A stretch of DNA of 64,000 nucleotides, taken from the NCBI RefSeq assembly GCF_018967865.2, contig NZ_JAHLZY020000001.1:2790001-2854000 (forward strand). Reading direction: 5' to 3'. Below, one piece after another: positions 25,213-34,561 of this stretch. Made by a program: the position numbers and the translations under genes. The notes beneath the pieces are model-generated. The model made no database searches and had not been told where the DNA came from. It was given only the letters and a program-made list of their open reading frames with translations. This DNA comes from Hymenobacter siberiensis. Lineage in GTDB: Bacteria; Bacteroidota; Bacteroidia; Cytophagales; Hymenobacteraceae. The stretch's first letter is position 1. Every line of letters begins with the position of its first letter.

Positions 25213-26115
25213 TTAGTCGTCGTCGTGCCGGTAAGGTTCGGCGGGCTGGCCCTCGGCTTCCTCGTCGTCATCGTCTTCGTACCGGTCTTCGCGCAGGCCG
25301 GGGCGGCGGGTGGGCCGCAGGCGACTGGCCAGACTGCGGGGCTCGGGTTCGGGCTCCGGGTCGGCTGAGAGGTTATTGATGCGCCGGCTCAGGGTGGGCA
25401 ACACATTGGCAATGAGGTGGAAGAGCATGCCGGCACTGGCCAGGCTCAGCAACAGGGTGAAGTAGTCGAGCCAGTCGTGGTGCGGAGCCGGGCCGGCCGG
25501 CACCACGGAGGCGCTGGTGAGCGGGGCCTCGTCGGACACGGTGGCGGGGGCGGTTTCCGGCCCCGCGCCGTCGGCGTCGTTGGTGGTGAGAGGGGCCGTT
25601 ACGGGCGCTTCGGGCTGGGCGTAGCTGTCGGCGGTGGGCACGGCGGGGCCGGCAGCCGCGCCGGAGTCGTTGAACTGGGCACTGGCCTGCTGAATGAGGC
25701 GCTGCTCGGCACGGATGAGCGACACCCGCTCATCGCGCGGCAGGTTGTGGATGAAGAACTCGAAGTTCTTGTCCAGCAATACCGATTTCAGCTGCTTATC
25801 GAACTCCGCCAGCGTGAGCGGGCCGTTGCCGAAACGGTTTTTATACCGCTCAGCAATGCCGTTATAGTTCAAAAACAGCTGCTTAAGCCCCGAATTACTG
25901 CCAAAGCCATCGAAGGCGCGACGGGCGGCAGCGTTGCGCAGCGTGAGCGGAAACTTGCCCCGGGTGAACGACTTATCATACACCGTTTCCATGGTGCGGA
26001 AATTCAGCTCGTCGATGGTTTTATCGAAGAGGCGCTTGTTGGCCTGGGCGGGCGTTTCGGCATGGGCAAATGCCGCAAAAAACAAAAACAGGCTTAGCAG
26101 ACGGAATTTTAGCAT
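25213..26115 (-). CDS. Exported hypothetical protein with one C-terminal membrane segment
   Basis: A 300-residue product. Signal peptide MLKFRLLSLFLFFAAFAHAE. An alpha-helical domain follows (FDKTIDELNFRTMETVYDKS, FDKQLKSVLLDKNFEFFIHN), then a Pro/Ala/Thr-rich linker. A membrane segment comes near residue 215-240 (YFTLLLSLASAGMLFHLIAN), and the highly charged tail is rich in Asp, Glu and Arg (DRYEDDDDEEAEGQ). I do not recognise a family. The pattern suggests a periplasmic domain anchored in the inner membrane with a cytoplasmic acidic tail. Confidence 0.75.
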   Translation of the reverse strand: MLKFRLLSLFLFFAAFAHAETPAQANKRLFDKTIDELNFRTMETVYDKSFTRGKFPLTLRNAAARRAFDGFGSNSGLKQLFLNYNGIAERYKNRFGNGPLTLAEFDKQLKSVLLDKNFEFFIHNLPRDERVSLIRAEQRLIQQASAQFNDSGAAAGPAVPTADSYAQPEAPVTAPLTTNDADGAGPETAPATVSDEAPLTSASVVPAGPAPHHDWLDYFTLLLSLASAGMLFHLIANVLPTLSRRINNLSADPEPEPEPRSLASRLRPTRRPGLREDRYEDDDDEEAEGQPAEPYRHDDD

Positions 26116-26143
26116 CGGGCAAAGGTCGCAGATTTAACGTGCG

Positions 26144-27442
26144 TTACAAGCTATGCGCCTCTATCAACGACTCGCGGCAGGCAGCCAGGTATTTCTCCAC
26201 CAGCTCGTCGGTGATGGCCGTAGACACGAACAAGGCCTCGAACTGCGAGGGCGCGAGGTAGATGCCCCGGTTCAGCATGGCGTGGAAATAGCGGCCGAAA
26301 GCGGCGGTATCGCACTTTTTGGCATCGTCGAGGTTGTTGACCGGTTCCGAAGTGAAAAACAGGCTGAACATGGAGCCCACGCGGTTCACGGTGTAGTTCA
26401 GGCCAAGGTCGGCGGCAATTTGGCGGGTGCCGTCGGCGAGGCGGGTACTGCTGGATTCGAGCGCCGTGTAGAGCTCGGGGTGCTCGTGCAGGTAGCGCAA
26501 CTGGGCCATGCCGGCGGCGGTGGCCATGGGGTTGCCCGAAAGCGTGCCGGCCTGGTACACTTTGCCGGCCGGAGCCACGCAGTTCATAATGTCTTCGCGG
26601 CCGCCGTAAGCGCCCACGGGCAGGCCGCCGCCGATGATTTTACCCAGCGTCACCATGTCGGCCGTGATGCCGTAGAGCTGCTGCGCACCGCCCGGCGCAA
26701 GGCGGAAACCGGTCATCACCTCATCAAAAATGAGCACGATGTCGTGATGGTTGCACAACGCACGCAGGCCGGCCAGGAAGCCTTGGGCGGGAATTACCAG
26801 GCCCATATTGCCCACCACGGGCTCCAGGATGAGGGCTGCCACCTGGTTGGGGTTGGCAGCAATGAGGGCCGCCACGGCGGGCAGGTCGTTGTAGGGCGCG
26901 GTGAGGGTATCCTGGGCCACGCCCCGGGTCACGCCGGCCGAGTCGGGCTCGCCGGCGGTGAGGGCGCCGCTGCCGGCGGCAATCAGAAAAGCATCGCCGT
27001 GGCCGTGGTAGCAGCCTTCAAACTTGATGATTTTGTCGCGGCCGGTATAACCCCGGGCGGCGCGGATGGCCGACATGCAGGCCTCAGTGCCGGAGTTTAC
27101 CAAACGCACCTTCTCAACGCCGGGCACCATTTCCCGAATCAATTCGGCCATTTCCACTTCGCGGTGCGTGGGTGCGCCGAAGCTGAGCGAGTTGGGCAGG
27201 GCGGCGCGCACGGCATCGAGCACCACATCGGGCGCGTGGCCAAGAATCATGGGCCCCCAGGAGTTAATGAAATCGACGTAGCGGTTACCGTCCACGTCGG
27301 TGAGCCAGGCCCCGTGGGCACTCTGCATGAACACGGGCGAGCCGCCCACCGAGCGGAAAGCGCGCACCGGCGAGTTTACGCCGCCGGGAATAAGGGTTTT
27401 GGCCCGTTCGAAAAGGGTAGCGGAAGTGGTGAGATTGAGCAT
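26144..27442 (-). CDS. hemL: Glutamate-1-semialdehyde 2,1-aminomutase
   Basis: A 432-residue PLP enzyme of the class III aminotransferase fold that makes 5-aminolevulinate in the C5 haem pathway. Motifs: LIPGGVNSPVRAFRSVGG, the LVNSGTEACMSAIRAARG loop, FDEVMTGFR, the Schiff-base Lys in TLGKIIGGGLPVGAYGG, and YQAGTLSGNPMATAAG. All are characteristic of HemL. Length is usual. It ends 29 nt before the exported-protein gene, same strand. A palindrome lies upstream. Confidence 0.96.
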   Translation of the reverse strand: MLNLTTSATLFERAKTLIPGGVNSPVRAFRSVGGSPVFMQSAHGAWLTDVDGNRYVDFINSWGPMILGHAPDVVLDAVRAALPNSLSFGAPTHREVEMAELIREMVPGVEKVRLVNSGTEACMSAIRAARGYTGRDKIIKFEGCYHGHGDAFLIAAGSGALTAGEPDSAGVTRGVAQDTLTAPYNDLPAVAALIAANPNQVAALILEPVVGNMGLVIPAQGFLAGLRALCNHHDIVLIFDEVMTGFRLAPGGAQQLYGITADMVTLGKIIGGGLPVGAYGGREDIMNCVAPAGKVYQAGTLSGNPMATAAGMAQLRYLHEHPELYTALESSSTRLADGTRQIAADLGLNYTVNRVGSMFSLFFTSEPVNNLDDAKKCDTAAFGRYFHAMLNRGIYLAPSQFEALFVSTAITDELVEKYLAACRESLIEAHSL

Positions 27443-27470
27443 GTAATGTAATTTGGTTGAGTCGGTTCAG

Positions 27471-27570
27471 AACGTCATGCTGAGCGCAGTCGAAGCATCT
27501 CGCTCGCATCGTTGTCACGATTTATTTACTACTGCACGCGAGATGCTTCGACTGCGCTCAGCATAACTTT
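27471..27570. repeat. Palindrome, GTCATGC...GAAGCATC family
   Basis: Arms 27471-27503 and 27538-27570 (AACGTCATGCTGAGCGCAGT...) pair over 33 bp with two mismatches, including CATAAC in place of CATGAC in the right arm. Confidence 0.92.
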
Positions 27571-27589
27571 TTATCAATTACAAATTGGT

Positions 27590-29407
27590 TTAGCGCATCA
27601 CCTGGTACTCCAGGCCGGTGAGCTTGACGATGGGCACCACCTGGTTGTCGTGGGCACCGCCGGAGTAGCTTTCGCCCTCGAAAATGGCACCCGTAGCGGG
27701 CGGAGCAGTTGATAGACTGGTTTGAAAGTCGGACCCATACTGAGACAGGACGTTGCCAAAATACATTAACAACTGAAAGCCCTGGTTGGCGAAAACCGAC
27801 GGTGGCAGGTGCTGGCGCTGCAAGTACAGCTGCCGGAACCGGCGGTAGCCCAGCCCCTGCTCATCGTAGTATTTGGGCTGAATGAAGTAGGTGGTGGGGC
27901 CATTGAGCTGGCTCACGTCGAGGCGCGGATTATCGAGCCAGGAACCGGGGGCCAGCAGGCCGGGGCGCGTGGCGGCGGGCTGTTGCTGCACAAGCCGCAG
28001 GGCGTAGGGCCCGATGCGGCGGTTGTCGGACACGACCACAACGTGGCTGGCGGCGGCCAGCTCCGGCCCGGCAAAGGCGGCCGCGAGGCTCTCGTCCATA
28101 TCGGGATTGAAGCGGCGCAGGGCGCTGATTTTGCCGCCCTGCGCCTCAAACGTAGCCTTGTAGGCGGTGGCAAAGTCGGCGTCGTCCTTGCTGTCTTCGT
28201 ACAGCACCAGCCCGGGCTTGCCGGCCCCGAAAGCGTTGAGGGCGAACTGGGCCGCCACCCGTCCCTGCGTGGCCGAGCTGGGCGAAAACAGGTAGTGCCA
28301 GGGATTATCGAGCACCAAATCACCGTCCTGCGACAGCGGGTTTACACAGATAATCTGGTGCTCCTGGGCGTAGCGACTCAGCAGCTTGGCACCCGACTTG
28401 TACACCGGGCCGATGAGCATGTCCATACCGGCCAGCTCGGGCAGGGCCAGGGTTTGCTTCAGGGTGAGGGTGTCGGCCCCGGTGTCGTAGGCGAAGAGCT
28501 GGATGGGGCGGCCGGCCCGCTGGAGGCTGTCCTGGGCCAGGCGCAGGCCGGCGTAGAGGTCGATTACAAACTGGTTTTTGCGCACGGTCTGCCAGCTGGG
28601 GTCACTCAGCTCGAAGGGCAGCAGCACGGCCACGTTGTAGCTGGTTTTCTTCACCGAAACCGGCCGGGGGCGCGGCGTGTAGCGGGTGCGATCGAGGCTG
28701 AATTTGGCAATCAGCTCGTCGAGCTGCGGGCGGTCGGCATCGGTGTAGGCCCCGCCGGCGATGAGGTGGTCGGCGTAGGCGCGGGCCAGGGTGGCATCGT
28801 CGGGGTAGCGGCGCAGGTTGCGCTGCCAGGTGTTGCGCTCCTTGATGCGGGGCAGGTAGGTGCCCTTCATGGCCTCGCGCTCGGGGCCCAGCTTATCGGC
28901 CGGGAGCTGGGCCAGGGCTTTAAGGGCAGTGTCGAAATCCTCCTGCTCAAACGAAACCTGGCCTTGCAAAAACAGCGCATCGGGCAGGTTGGGGTAGGTT
29001 GGGTACTCGGTGCGGAGCAGGTTGAGGAGCTGCTCGGCCTCGGGCCACTGCTTGAGGCGGGCGTTGGCCACGGCGGCCAGGTAAGCCGCATCGGCGGCGC
29101 GGGCGAAGCGGGCGGTGGGCTGGGCCAGCGGTTCCAGCTGCGTGAGGGCGGCAGCGTAGTTGCCCTGGTCGAGCTGGATTTTGCCGCTGCGGTAGCGCAC
29201 GTTGGCTTCGGCCGGGGGCACGGCGGTGGGCTTGGGTTTGGCGGCCTGCGGCTTAGCGGGCTGCGGCTTGACAGGCTGCGGCTTAGCGGGCGGCGGGCTG
29301 GCGGCGGGTTGGGGCCGGGCCGGCGTTTGGGCCAGCGCGGGGCTGGTGAGCAGCAGGCCGGCTGCCAGCCACCGGAGCGGCCGCCGCAGCAAAGGAATGA
29401 ACTTCAT
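27590..29407 (-). CDS. Exported TPR plus periplasmic-binding-fold protein (LpoA/Leu-Ile-Val-binding-like)
   Basis: A 605-residue product starting at ATG 29407, which gives the signal peptide MKFIPLLRRPLRWLAAGLLL. A Pro/Lys/Ala repeat region follows (KPQPVKPQPAKPQAAKPK), then TPR-like helices (YAAALTQLEPLAQPTARFAR, DALFLQGQVSFEQEDFDTAL), then a type I periplasmic-binding domain (YNVAVLLPFELSD, DMLIGPVYKSGAKLL, KPGLVLYEDSKDDADFATAY). This architecture, a TPR head with a periplasmic-binding fold, is that of LpoA-type activators of penicillin-binding proteins and of Bacteroidota substrate-binding-like proteins. A role in cell-wall synthesis is inferred only. Confidence 0.8.
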   Translation of the reverse strand: MKFIPLLRRPLRWLAAGLLLTSPALAQTPARPQPAASPPPAKPQPVKPQPAKPQAAKPKPTAVPPAEANVRYRSGKIQLDQGNYAAALTQLEPLAQPTARFARAADAAYLAAVANARLKQWPEAEQLLNLLRTEYPTYPNLPDALFLQGQVSFEQEDFDTALKALAQLPADKLGPEREAMKGTYLPRIKERNTWQRNLRRYPDDATLARAYADHLIAGGAYTDADRPQLDELIAKFSLDRTRYTPRPRPVSVKKTSYNVAVLLPFELSDPSWQTVRKNQFVIDLYAGLRLAQDSLQRAGRPIQLFAYDTGADTLTLKQTLALPELAGMDMLIGPVYKSGAKLLSRYAQEHQIICVNPLSQDGDLVLDNPWHYLFSPSSATQGRVAAQFALNAFGAGKPGLVLYEDSKDDADFATAYKATFEAQGGKISALRRFNPDMDESLAAAFAGPELAAASHVVVVSDNRRIGPYALRLVQQQPAATRPGLLAPGSWLDNPRLDVSQLNGPTTYFIQPKYYDEQGLGYRRFRQLYLQRQHLPPSVFANQGFQLLMYFGNVLSQYGSDFQTSLSTAPPATGAIFEGESYSGGAHDNQVVPIVKLTGLEYQVMR

Positions 29408-29556
29408 TGAACCAGAAAACACGCTTGCCCCTGTGGTAAGCCGTGCAAAATTAGCCATAAATGCCGGGGGCGGGCACGCAGCCCGCCGGGCCATGCGTTG
29501 TCGTTCGGGCCGGAACTAGCGTAACATTGGGGCTATGCTGCACGGCGCTTCGGCCG

Positions 29557-29564
29557 TAACTTTA
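29557..29564 (+). promoter_or_regulatory. -7-like element 5 nt before the DUF1361 start
   Basis: TAACTTTA differs from TAnnTTTG at the last base and is followed by ACCTT and the ATG at 29570. The spacing implies a transcript starting at or next to the start codon. Confidence 0.4.
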
Positions 29565-29569
29565 ACCTT

Positions 29570-30250
29570 ATGCAAGCAACCACCCTCTCCAGCCAGCCCT
29601 TCACCCGCGCCCGGCTCACGCTGGTATTTGTGCTGGCCGCTTCCGTGACCCTGAGCATTCTGCTGGTGGCCGGCCGCGTGCTGATGACGGGCCGGCTCAC
29701 CTTCCTGTTCCTCATCTGGAATCTATTTCTGGCCGTCATTCCCTTCGCAATCAGCACCATGCTTAGCACGGCCAAGGGGCCGCTAAAAGCCCGCATTCTG
29801 CTCCCGGTGGGCGCGGCGTGGCTGCTGTTTTTTCCCAACGCGCCCTATATTCTCACCGATTTATTCCACCTCGACACCCGCCCCGGCGTGCCGCTCTGGT
29901 ACGACCTCGCCCTCATTCTAAGCTGCGCCTGGAACGGCCTGATGCTGGCCTACGCCTCCCTCTCCGACATGCAGCGGCTGGTGCAGCAACGCCTGGGCTT
30001 TGGGGTAGGCTGGGCGTTTGCCACGGTGGCGCTGCTGCTCAGCAGCTTCGGCATCTACCTGGGCCGCTACCTGCGCTTCAATTCCTGGGATATTCTCACC
30101 AACCCGCTCACGCTGTTTTTCGATATTGTGAACCGGATTTTGCACCCGTTCTCCTTTCCCGGAACGTGGGGCGTGACGCTGGTTTTTGGGGTGTTTTTGC
30201 TGATGGGCTACGGCACGGTGCGGTTGCTGGGGAGGACGCATGAGCAGTAA
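29570..30250 (+). CDS. DUF1361 membrane protein
   Basis: A 226-residue integral membrane protein with about six hydrophobic segments. The family signature is present: FLIWNLFLAVIPFAIS, the AAWLLFFPNAPYILTDLFHL block, then LSSFGIYLGRYLRFNSWDI. DUF1361 proteins have no known function. It is divergent from the exported TPR gene. Downstream lies a GC-rich inverted repeat. Confidence 0.88.
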   Translation: MQATTLSSQPFTRARLTLVFVLAASVTLSILLVAGRVLMTGRLTFLFLIWNLFLAVIPFAISTMLSTAKGPLKARILLPVGAAWLLFFPNAPYILTDLFHLDTRPGVPLWYDLALILSCAWNGLMLAYASLSDMQRLVQQRLGFGVGWAFATVALLLSSFGIYLGRYLRFNSWDILTNPLTLFFDIVNRILHPFSFPGTWGVTLVFGVFLLMGYGTVRLLGRTHEQ

Positions 30251-30260
30251 ACTGAGCGGT

Positions 30261-30349
30261 GTAGGGGCGGGGCCTGTCGTCGCCTGTCATTGGGGGGGCA
30301 CAGCAACGCTTCCGTTCAACGACCGGGCGGGGGCAAGCCCCGCCCCTAC
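30261..30349. repeat. GC-rich inverted repeat after the DUF1361 gene
   Basis: GTAGGGGCGGGGC (30261-30273) and GCCCCGCCCCTAC (30337-30349) are exact complements around a 63-nt spacer that has its own partial pairing. It lies between converging genes. Confidence 0.8.
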
Positions 30350-30378
30350 TGCAACCAGTCGCGAAATACCTTTTGAAT

Positions 30379-30801
30379 TTATTCTTTCGAGCCCAGGATG
30401 CGCAAGGTTTTATCGTCCTGATTCCCGCCATAAAACTTATCCAGCACCTGCTGAGAAACCGAACTACTGCTCACCGACGCAAACAGTGTCATCGAAGACT
30501 TCAGCTTCAGGTCATCGGGACTGCCGAAAATGTCGTGGGCATCACTGGAAGCCAGCCTGAGCAGTGCCTGGCAGATTTCCCGCAGCCGGGCACCCAAAAC
30601 GGGATGAGCCAGGTAATATTTTGCCGCCTGCGCATCGGCTAACGCGTAGAACCTGGCTGTTTCACTGAGGCCCAGGCCCTGGATTTGGGGGAAGATGAAC
30701 CACATCCAATGGCTGCGCTTGCGGCCGTTTTTGATTTCGGATAATGCGGTTTGGTATTCCCCGACTTGTGCTTCCTCGAATCTATTAAGCTCGTTTTTCA
30801 T
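30379..30801 (-). CDS. DUF1810 family protein
   Basis: A 140-residue cytoplasmic protein. RFEEAQVGEYQTALSEIKNG, then KRSHWMWFIFPQIQGLG and ARFYALADAQAAKYYLAHPV are the conserved core of DUF1810, and the IFGSPDDLKLKSSMTLFA segment completes it. The family is about 140 residues, so it is full length. No established biochemical role. Confidence 0.9.
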   Translation of the reverse strand: MKNELNRFEEAQVGEYQTALSEIKNGRKRSHWMWFIFPQIQGLGLSETARFYALADAQAAKYYLAHPVLGARLREICQALLRLASSDAHDIFGSPDDLKLKSSMTLFASVSSSSVSQQVLDKFYGGNQDDKTLRILGSKE

Positions 30802-30840
30802 GGAATTTGGGCATCAATATGGCTGGATGCTTTTGCGGTT

Positions 30841-31317
30841 TCAACCAATACGGGTTATTCCACTACGAATGCACTTAAAGCTCAATCCATTTGGTTTTAA
30901 TAGTAATTCAGCATCGATGAAACCATCCGCCGCCCGAATCTTGGATATTTCAACAAGGAGCATTCCGTCAGCTCGAACAGTTATTTTCTCAAATCTAATA
31001 ACAGCTTCGGGAAGCCCAAAACTGTATTTACTGAACCTACGCGCTATTATCAGCAACGAATCCAGATTGGTTTCGCTGGCTTCACTTCTTGTTAGCATAA
31101 ACTGTTTTACCCCTTCCCTATTCAGGTTTTTCACTAGTTTGAAATCGACTAAATAATTTCCTGAGTTAAGCCCACTATCTAGACGCAACGTGGAATCGAC
31201 GCAAATTCGAATCAGGTTGCGGGCCATTAATGCTGAGTTCATAAATGAAGGATTTTCACGAACCGGCTCGCAGGAGAATAGTAGAAACATCGTGCAGAGA
31301 CCTATTATCTTATTCAT
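30841..31317 (-). CDS. Hypothetical lipoprotein of low GC content
   Basis: A 158-residue product with lipoprotein signal MNKIIGLCTMFLLFSC (Cys16). The mature part has no motif I recognise (NLIRICVDSTLRLDSGLNSG, DLKLVKNLN-like stretches, ADGFIDAELLLKPNG). Codon use is clearly more AT-rich than that of the flanking genes, which suggests recent acquisition. Its neighbours give no functional hint. Confidence 0.65.
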   Translation of the reverse strand: MNKIIGLCTMFLLFSCEPVRENPSFMNSALMARNLIRICVDSTLRLDSGLNSGNYLVDFKLVKNLNREGVKQFMLTRSEASETNLDSLLIIARRFSKYSFGLPEAVIRFEKITVRADGMLLVEISKIRAADGFIDAELLLKPNGLSFKCIRSGITRIG

Positions 31318-31511
31318 CCCTTAAATTTTAACATGCGATTGTATTTGCAAGGTACTTGAGCAGCGAACTGGATTTCGTAACAGGTCCAATAATACTTGAG
31401 CTTAAACTCAAACGCTGGCAATTCATCGGCTTCTCAATATCCCGCAGTCCCTCGCCGCGCCGTAGCTTCGTCCCAAGGGCGCGGCGCTACTTCCGCCCCA
31501 CGGAACCCCGC

Positions 31512-34500
31512 ATGAAAACACGTTTCCTTTTTGGCCTCCTGGCCCTACTACCCGGCCTAGCCTTGGCCCAACGCCACAAGCCCAAGCCTACGCCCGCCAA
31601 AGCAGCCGGCCCCTACTTCCAGCAGGAGGTTAACTACTCCATCGACGTGGTGCTCGATGACAAGACCAACTTCCTCACCGGGCGCGAGGACCTGGCTTAC
31701 ACCAACCATTCGCCGCAGGCCCTCACCTTCATCTGGTTTCACCTGTGGCCCAACGCTTATAAGGACAATTCGACGGCTTTTGCGAAGCAGCAATTGCGCA
31801 GCGGCAAGCGCCGGTTTCAGTTTGCCAAACCGACCGGCCGGGGATTCATCGATGGCCTCAACTTCAAGGTAAACGGCCAGCCGGCGAAGCTGGAATTCGA
31901 CCCCAAAAACGCGGATATTGCCAAGCTGGTGCTGCCGCAGCCGCTGGCGGCGGGGGCCACGGCCAGCATCAGTACGCCATTTCGGGTGAAGATTCCGGCG
32001 TCTTTTTCGCGGTTTGGGCACGTGGGGCAGAGCTACCAGATTACGCAGTGGTACCCCAAGCCGGCCGTGCTGGACCGGCGCGGATGGCACCCCATCCCCT
32101 ACCTCGACCAAGGCGAGTTCTACTCCGAATTCGGCTCGTTCGACGTCACCATTACCCTGCCCACCAACTACACCGTGGGCGCCACCGGCGAGCTGCAAAA
32201 CCCCGACGAACGCGCCCGCATGGATGCCCTGGCCGCCACCGCCGCCGGCAAGAAAACCGCCGAGGATTTCGGCACCGACCTGAAATTCCCGGCCTCCGAT
32301 GCCACCACCAAAACCCTGCGCTACAAGCAGGACCGGGTGCACGACTTCGCCTGGTTTGCCGATAAGCGCTTCAACGTGCTGAAAAGCGGCGTGACCCTGC
32401 CCTCGGGCCGCATGGTTACGTCGTGGGTACTCTTCACCAATAAAGAGGCTCCGAAGTGGATAAAGGGCCTGCAGGACGTGAACGACGCCCTCACCTACTA
32501 CTCGCGCTGGGTGGGCGAGTACCCCTACTCGGCCGCTACCGCCGTGGATGGCGCGCTGAGCGCGGGCTCCGGCATGGAATACCCGATGGTGACCGTGACC
32601 CAGCCCGAGGCCATCGTGCACGAGGTGGGCCACAACTGGTTCTACGGCATCCTGGGCTCGAACGAGCGGGATTTCCCGTGGATGGACGAAGGCGTGAACA
32701 CCTACGTGGAGCAGCGTGTGAGTGCGCTCGACACCGTGCCGGCCAAAGGGTTTCACGGATTCGATAAGCTGCCGCAGGGCCTGAAGCGCACCTTTGGCCT
32801 GGAGAACCTGCCGGCCTCCGCCTTCGACCAGGTGCCCTACCAGGCCATGGCCAGCCGGGGACTCGACCAGCCGGTGCAGGGCCCCACTTCGGCCGATTAC
32901 ACGATGCTGAACTACGGCATCATCGTGTATCAGAAAATGGGCTCGCTGCTGAAATACCTGGCCGGCTACCTGGGCCAGGCCAGGTTCGACGCGGCCATGC
33001 ACCTCTACTACGAGCGGTGGCAGTTCAAACACCCCTACCCCGAGGATATGCAGGCCGTGTTTGAGGAAAGCACGGGCCAGAAGCTGGGCTGGTTTTTCCA
33101 GGGTATGATGACCAATACGCAGCATTACGACGCCGATTTGCAGACCCTGGCCAGCTTCAACGATGTGGTGAAGGTGCTGGTGCGCACCGATTCGCCCACG
33201 CCCTGGGCCGTGCCGGTATCGTCGGTCGATGCCAGCGGCCGGATGCTCGAAACCCTCTGGACGCCGCCCTTCGGCAACACCGACCCCACCGCCGACGAGG
33301 AAGCTACCAGCCAGCTCAATTTCAAACGCCCCAACGTGGCCGCCCTCGTGGTCGATGCCAACTACGTCACGCCCGAGCTCAACCGCCGCAACGACCGCCT
33401 CACCGTGGCCGACCATCCTTCCGGCTTCACACCCATCCGCCTGCGCCCGCTGGCCAGCGTGGAGCGCTGGGACAAGGCCACCATCAGCTGGCTGCCGGTA
33501 CTGGGGGCCAATACTTCCGATAAATTCATGCTCGGCGCGGCGTTCTACAACAGCCCGCTGGTAACCAAGCGCCTGCAATACCTGGCCATGCCCATGTACA
33601 GCTTCAGCCGAAACGAGCTGAACGGCATCGGCCGCATCCAGCTGAATGTGCTGCCCCAGCACTTCTCGCGGCAGGCCACCATTGCCTTCGGCGTGCAGCG
33701 CTTCGAGCGCTACGTTAAGTATGAGCCCAGCGTGAGCCTCGTTTGGCCCCACGCGCCGGGCGTTGGCCCGCAACAGCGCCTCACGCTGGCCAACACCATC
33801 GTGGCCGATGAAGACCGCAACCGCACCGGCGTGTTCCAAGCCATAGACTACCACATAGCCCAGGCCAACGCCCTGCAAGGCTGGAGCGCCGCCGTAGACC
33901 TCAACCGCATGATTGCCAGCAACGCCGACGATGCCAACAACCGCCAGGCCGTGCTGCTCCGCGCCAGCGCCAGCTACTTCCACTTTTACTCGCCCAAAAA
34001 GAAGGTGCAGATGCGCCTGTTCGGCGGCCGCTTTTTGCAGCAGCCCAACAACCCCGAGTTCGTGCTCGGCCTGAGCGGCAGCCCCGACTACCGCCGCCAA
34101 ACCGCCTTCCTCGACCGCCAGCAGATTTCGCACAGCGTCACGGCCCAGCTCCACCAGACCGATGACCGCGACGGTGCCTTCAAAGGATTCCTCCCGGTGG
34201 CCGATACCAAATGGCTCAGCACCCTCAATATTCAGGCAGATTTGCCGGTGACCAACCTGGCCGTTTTTGCCGATTTCGGGGCCAGCCATGACCGGTTCTT
34301 CACCAGCGAATCGACCTCCCGCCCCGCCCAGCGCCTCTATTACGATGCCGGCCTGGTAGTGCCCGTGCTGCGCGATATCCTCAGCTTCTACCTGCCCGTG
34401 GCCGGCTCACAATACGCTAACGGCCTGCCCGCCAGCCGCCAGGATTTTACCGACCGCATCCGCTTCGTGCTGAACCTGAACACGCTGAATCCCTTCCGAC

Positions 34501-34526
34501 AGCTTGATGAGCAGCTGGCGCGGTAG
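31512..34526 (+). CDS. M1-family metallopeptidase, secreted
   Basis: A 1,004-residue exported aminopeptidase-like protein. The start at ATG 31512 gives signal peptide MKTRFLFGLLALLPGLALAQ; the frame is open upstream but without protein-like sequence. The zinc site is HEVGH (about residue 370) with the distal Glu in WMDEGVNTY, and the exopeptidase-type motif is GSGMEYPMV. The N-terminal beta domain (VNYSIDVVLDDKTNFLTGRE) precedes it. The last about 350 residues form a beta-rich region, which may be a barrel or a surface domain. It would act outside the cytoplasm on peptides. The catalytic residues are all present. Confidence 0.9.
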   Translation: MKTRFLFGLLALLPGLALAQRHKPKPTPAKAAGPYFQQEVNYSIDVVLDDKTNFLTGREDLAYTNHSPQALTFIWFHLWPNAYKDNSTAFAKQQLRSGKRRFQFAKPTGRGFIDGLNFKVNGQPAKLEFDPKNADIAKLVLPQPLAAGATASISTPFRVKIPASFSRFGHVGQSYQITQWYPKPAVLDRRGWHPIPYLDQGEFYSEFGSFDVTITLPTNYTVGATGELQNPDERARMDALAATAAGKKTAEDFGTDLKFPASDATTKTLRYKQDRVHDFAWFADKRFNVLKSGVTLPSGRMVTSWVLFTNKEAPKWIKGLQDVNDALTYYSRWVGEYPYSAATAVDGALSAGSGMEYPMVTVTQPEAIVHEVGHNWFYGILGSNERDFPWMDEGVNTYVEQRVSALDTVPAKGFHGFDKLPQGLKRTFGLENLPASAFDQVPYQAMASRGLDQPVQGPTSADYTMLNYGIIVYQKMGSLLKYLAGYLGQARFDAAMHLYYERWQFKHPYPEDMQAVFEESTGQKLGWFFQGMMTNTQHYDADLQTLASFNDVVKVLVRTDSPTPWAVPVSSVDASGRMLETLWTPPFGNTDPTADEEATSQLNFKRPNVAALVVDANYVTPELNRRNDRLTVADHPSGFTPIRLRPLASVERWDKATISWLPVLGANTSDKFMLGAAFYNSPLVTKRLQYLAMPMYSFSRNELNGIGRIQLNVLPQHFSRQATIAFGVQRFERYVKYEPSVSLVWPHAPGVGPQQRLTLANTIVADEDRNRTGVFQAIDYHIAQANALQGWSAAVDLNRMIASNADDANNRQAVLLRASASYFHFYSPKKKVQMRLFGGRFLQQPNNPEFVLGLSGSPDYRRQTAFLDRQQISHSVTAQLHQTDDRDGAFKGFLPVADTKWLSTLNIQADLPVTNLAVFADFGASHDRFFTSESTSRPAQRLYYDAGLVVPVLRDILSFYLPVAGSQYANGLPASRQDFTDRIRFVLNLNTLNPFRQLDEQLAR

Positions 34527-34561
34527 CAACCCTTGCCCAAACTGATTCCCCTTTCTACTAC

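Noticed and set aside
27809..29410. A 533-codon open frame antisense to the exported TPR/binding-fold gene
   Set aside because: Shadow frame of the same kind; the sense protein has a signal peptide and recognisable domains.
31557..34289. A 910-codon open frame antisense to the M1 peptidase
   Set aside because: High-GC codon structure opens long antisense frames. Its translation is low-complexity (Gly, Val, His, Ala-rich) with no domain, while the sense strand has a complete peptidase.
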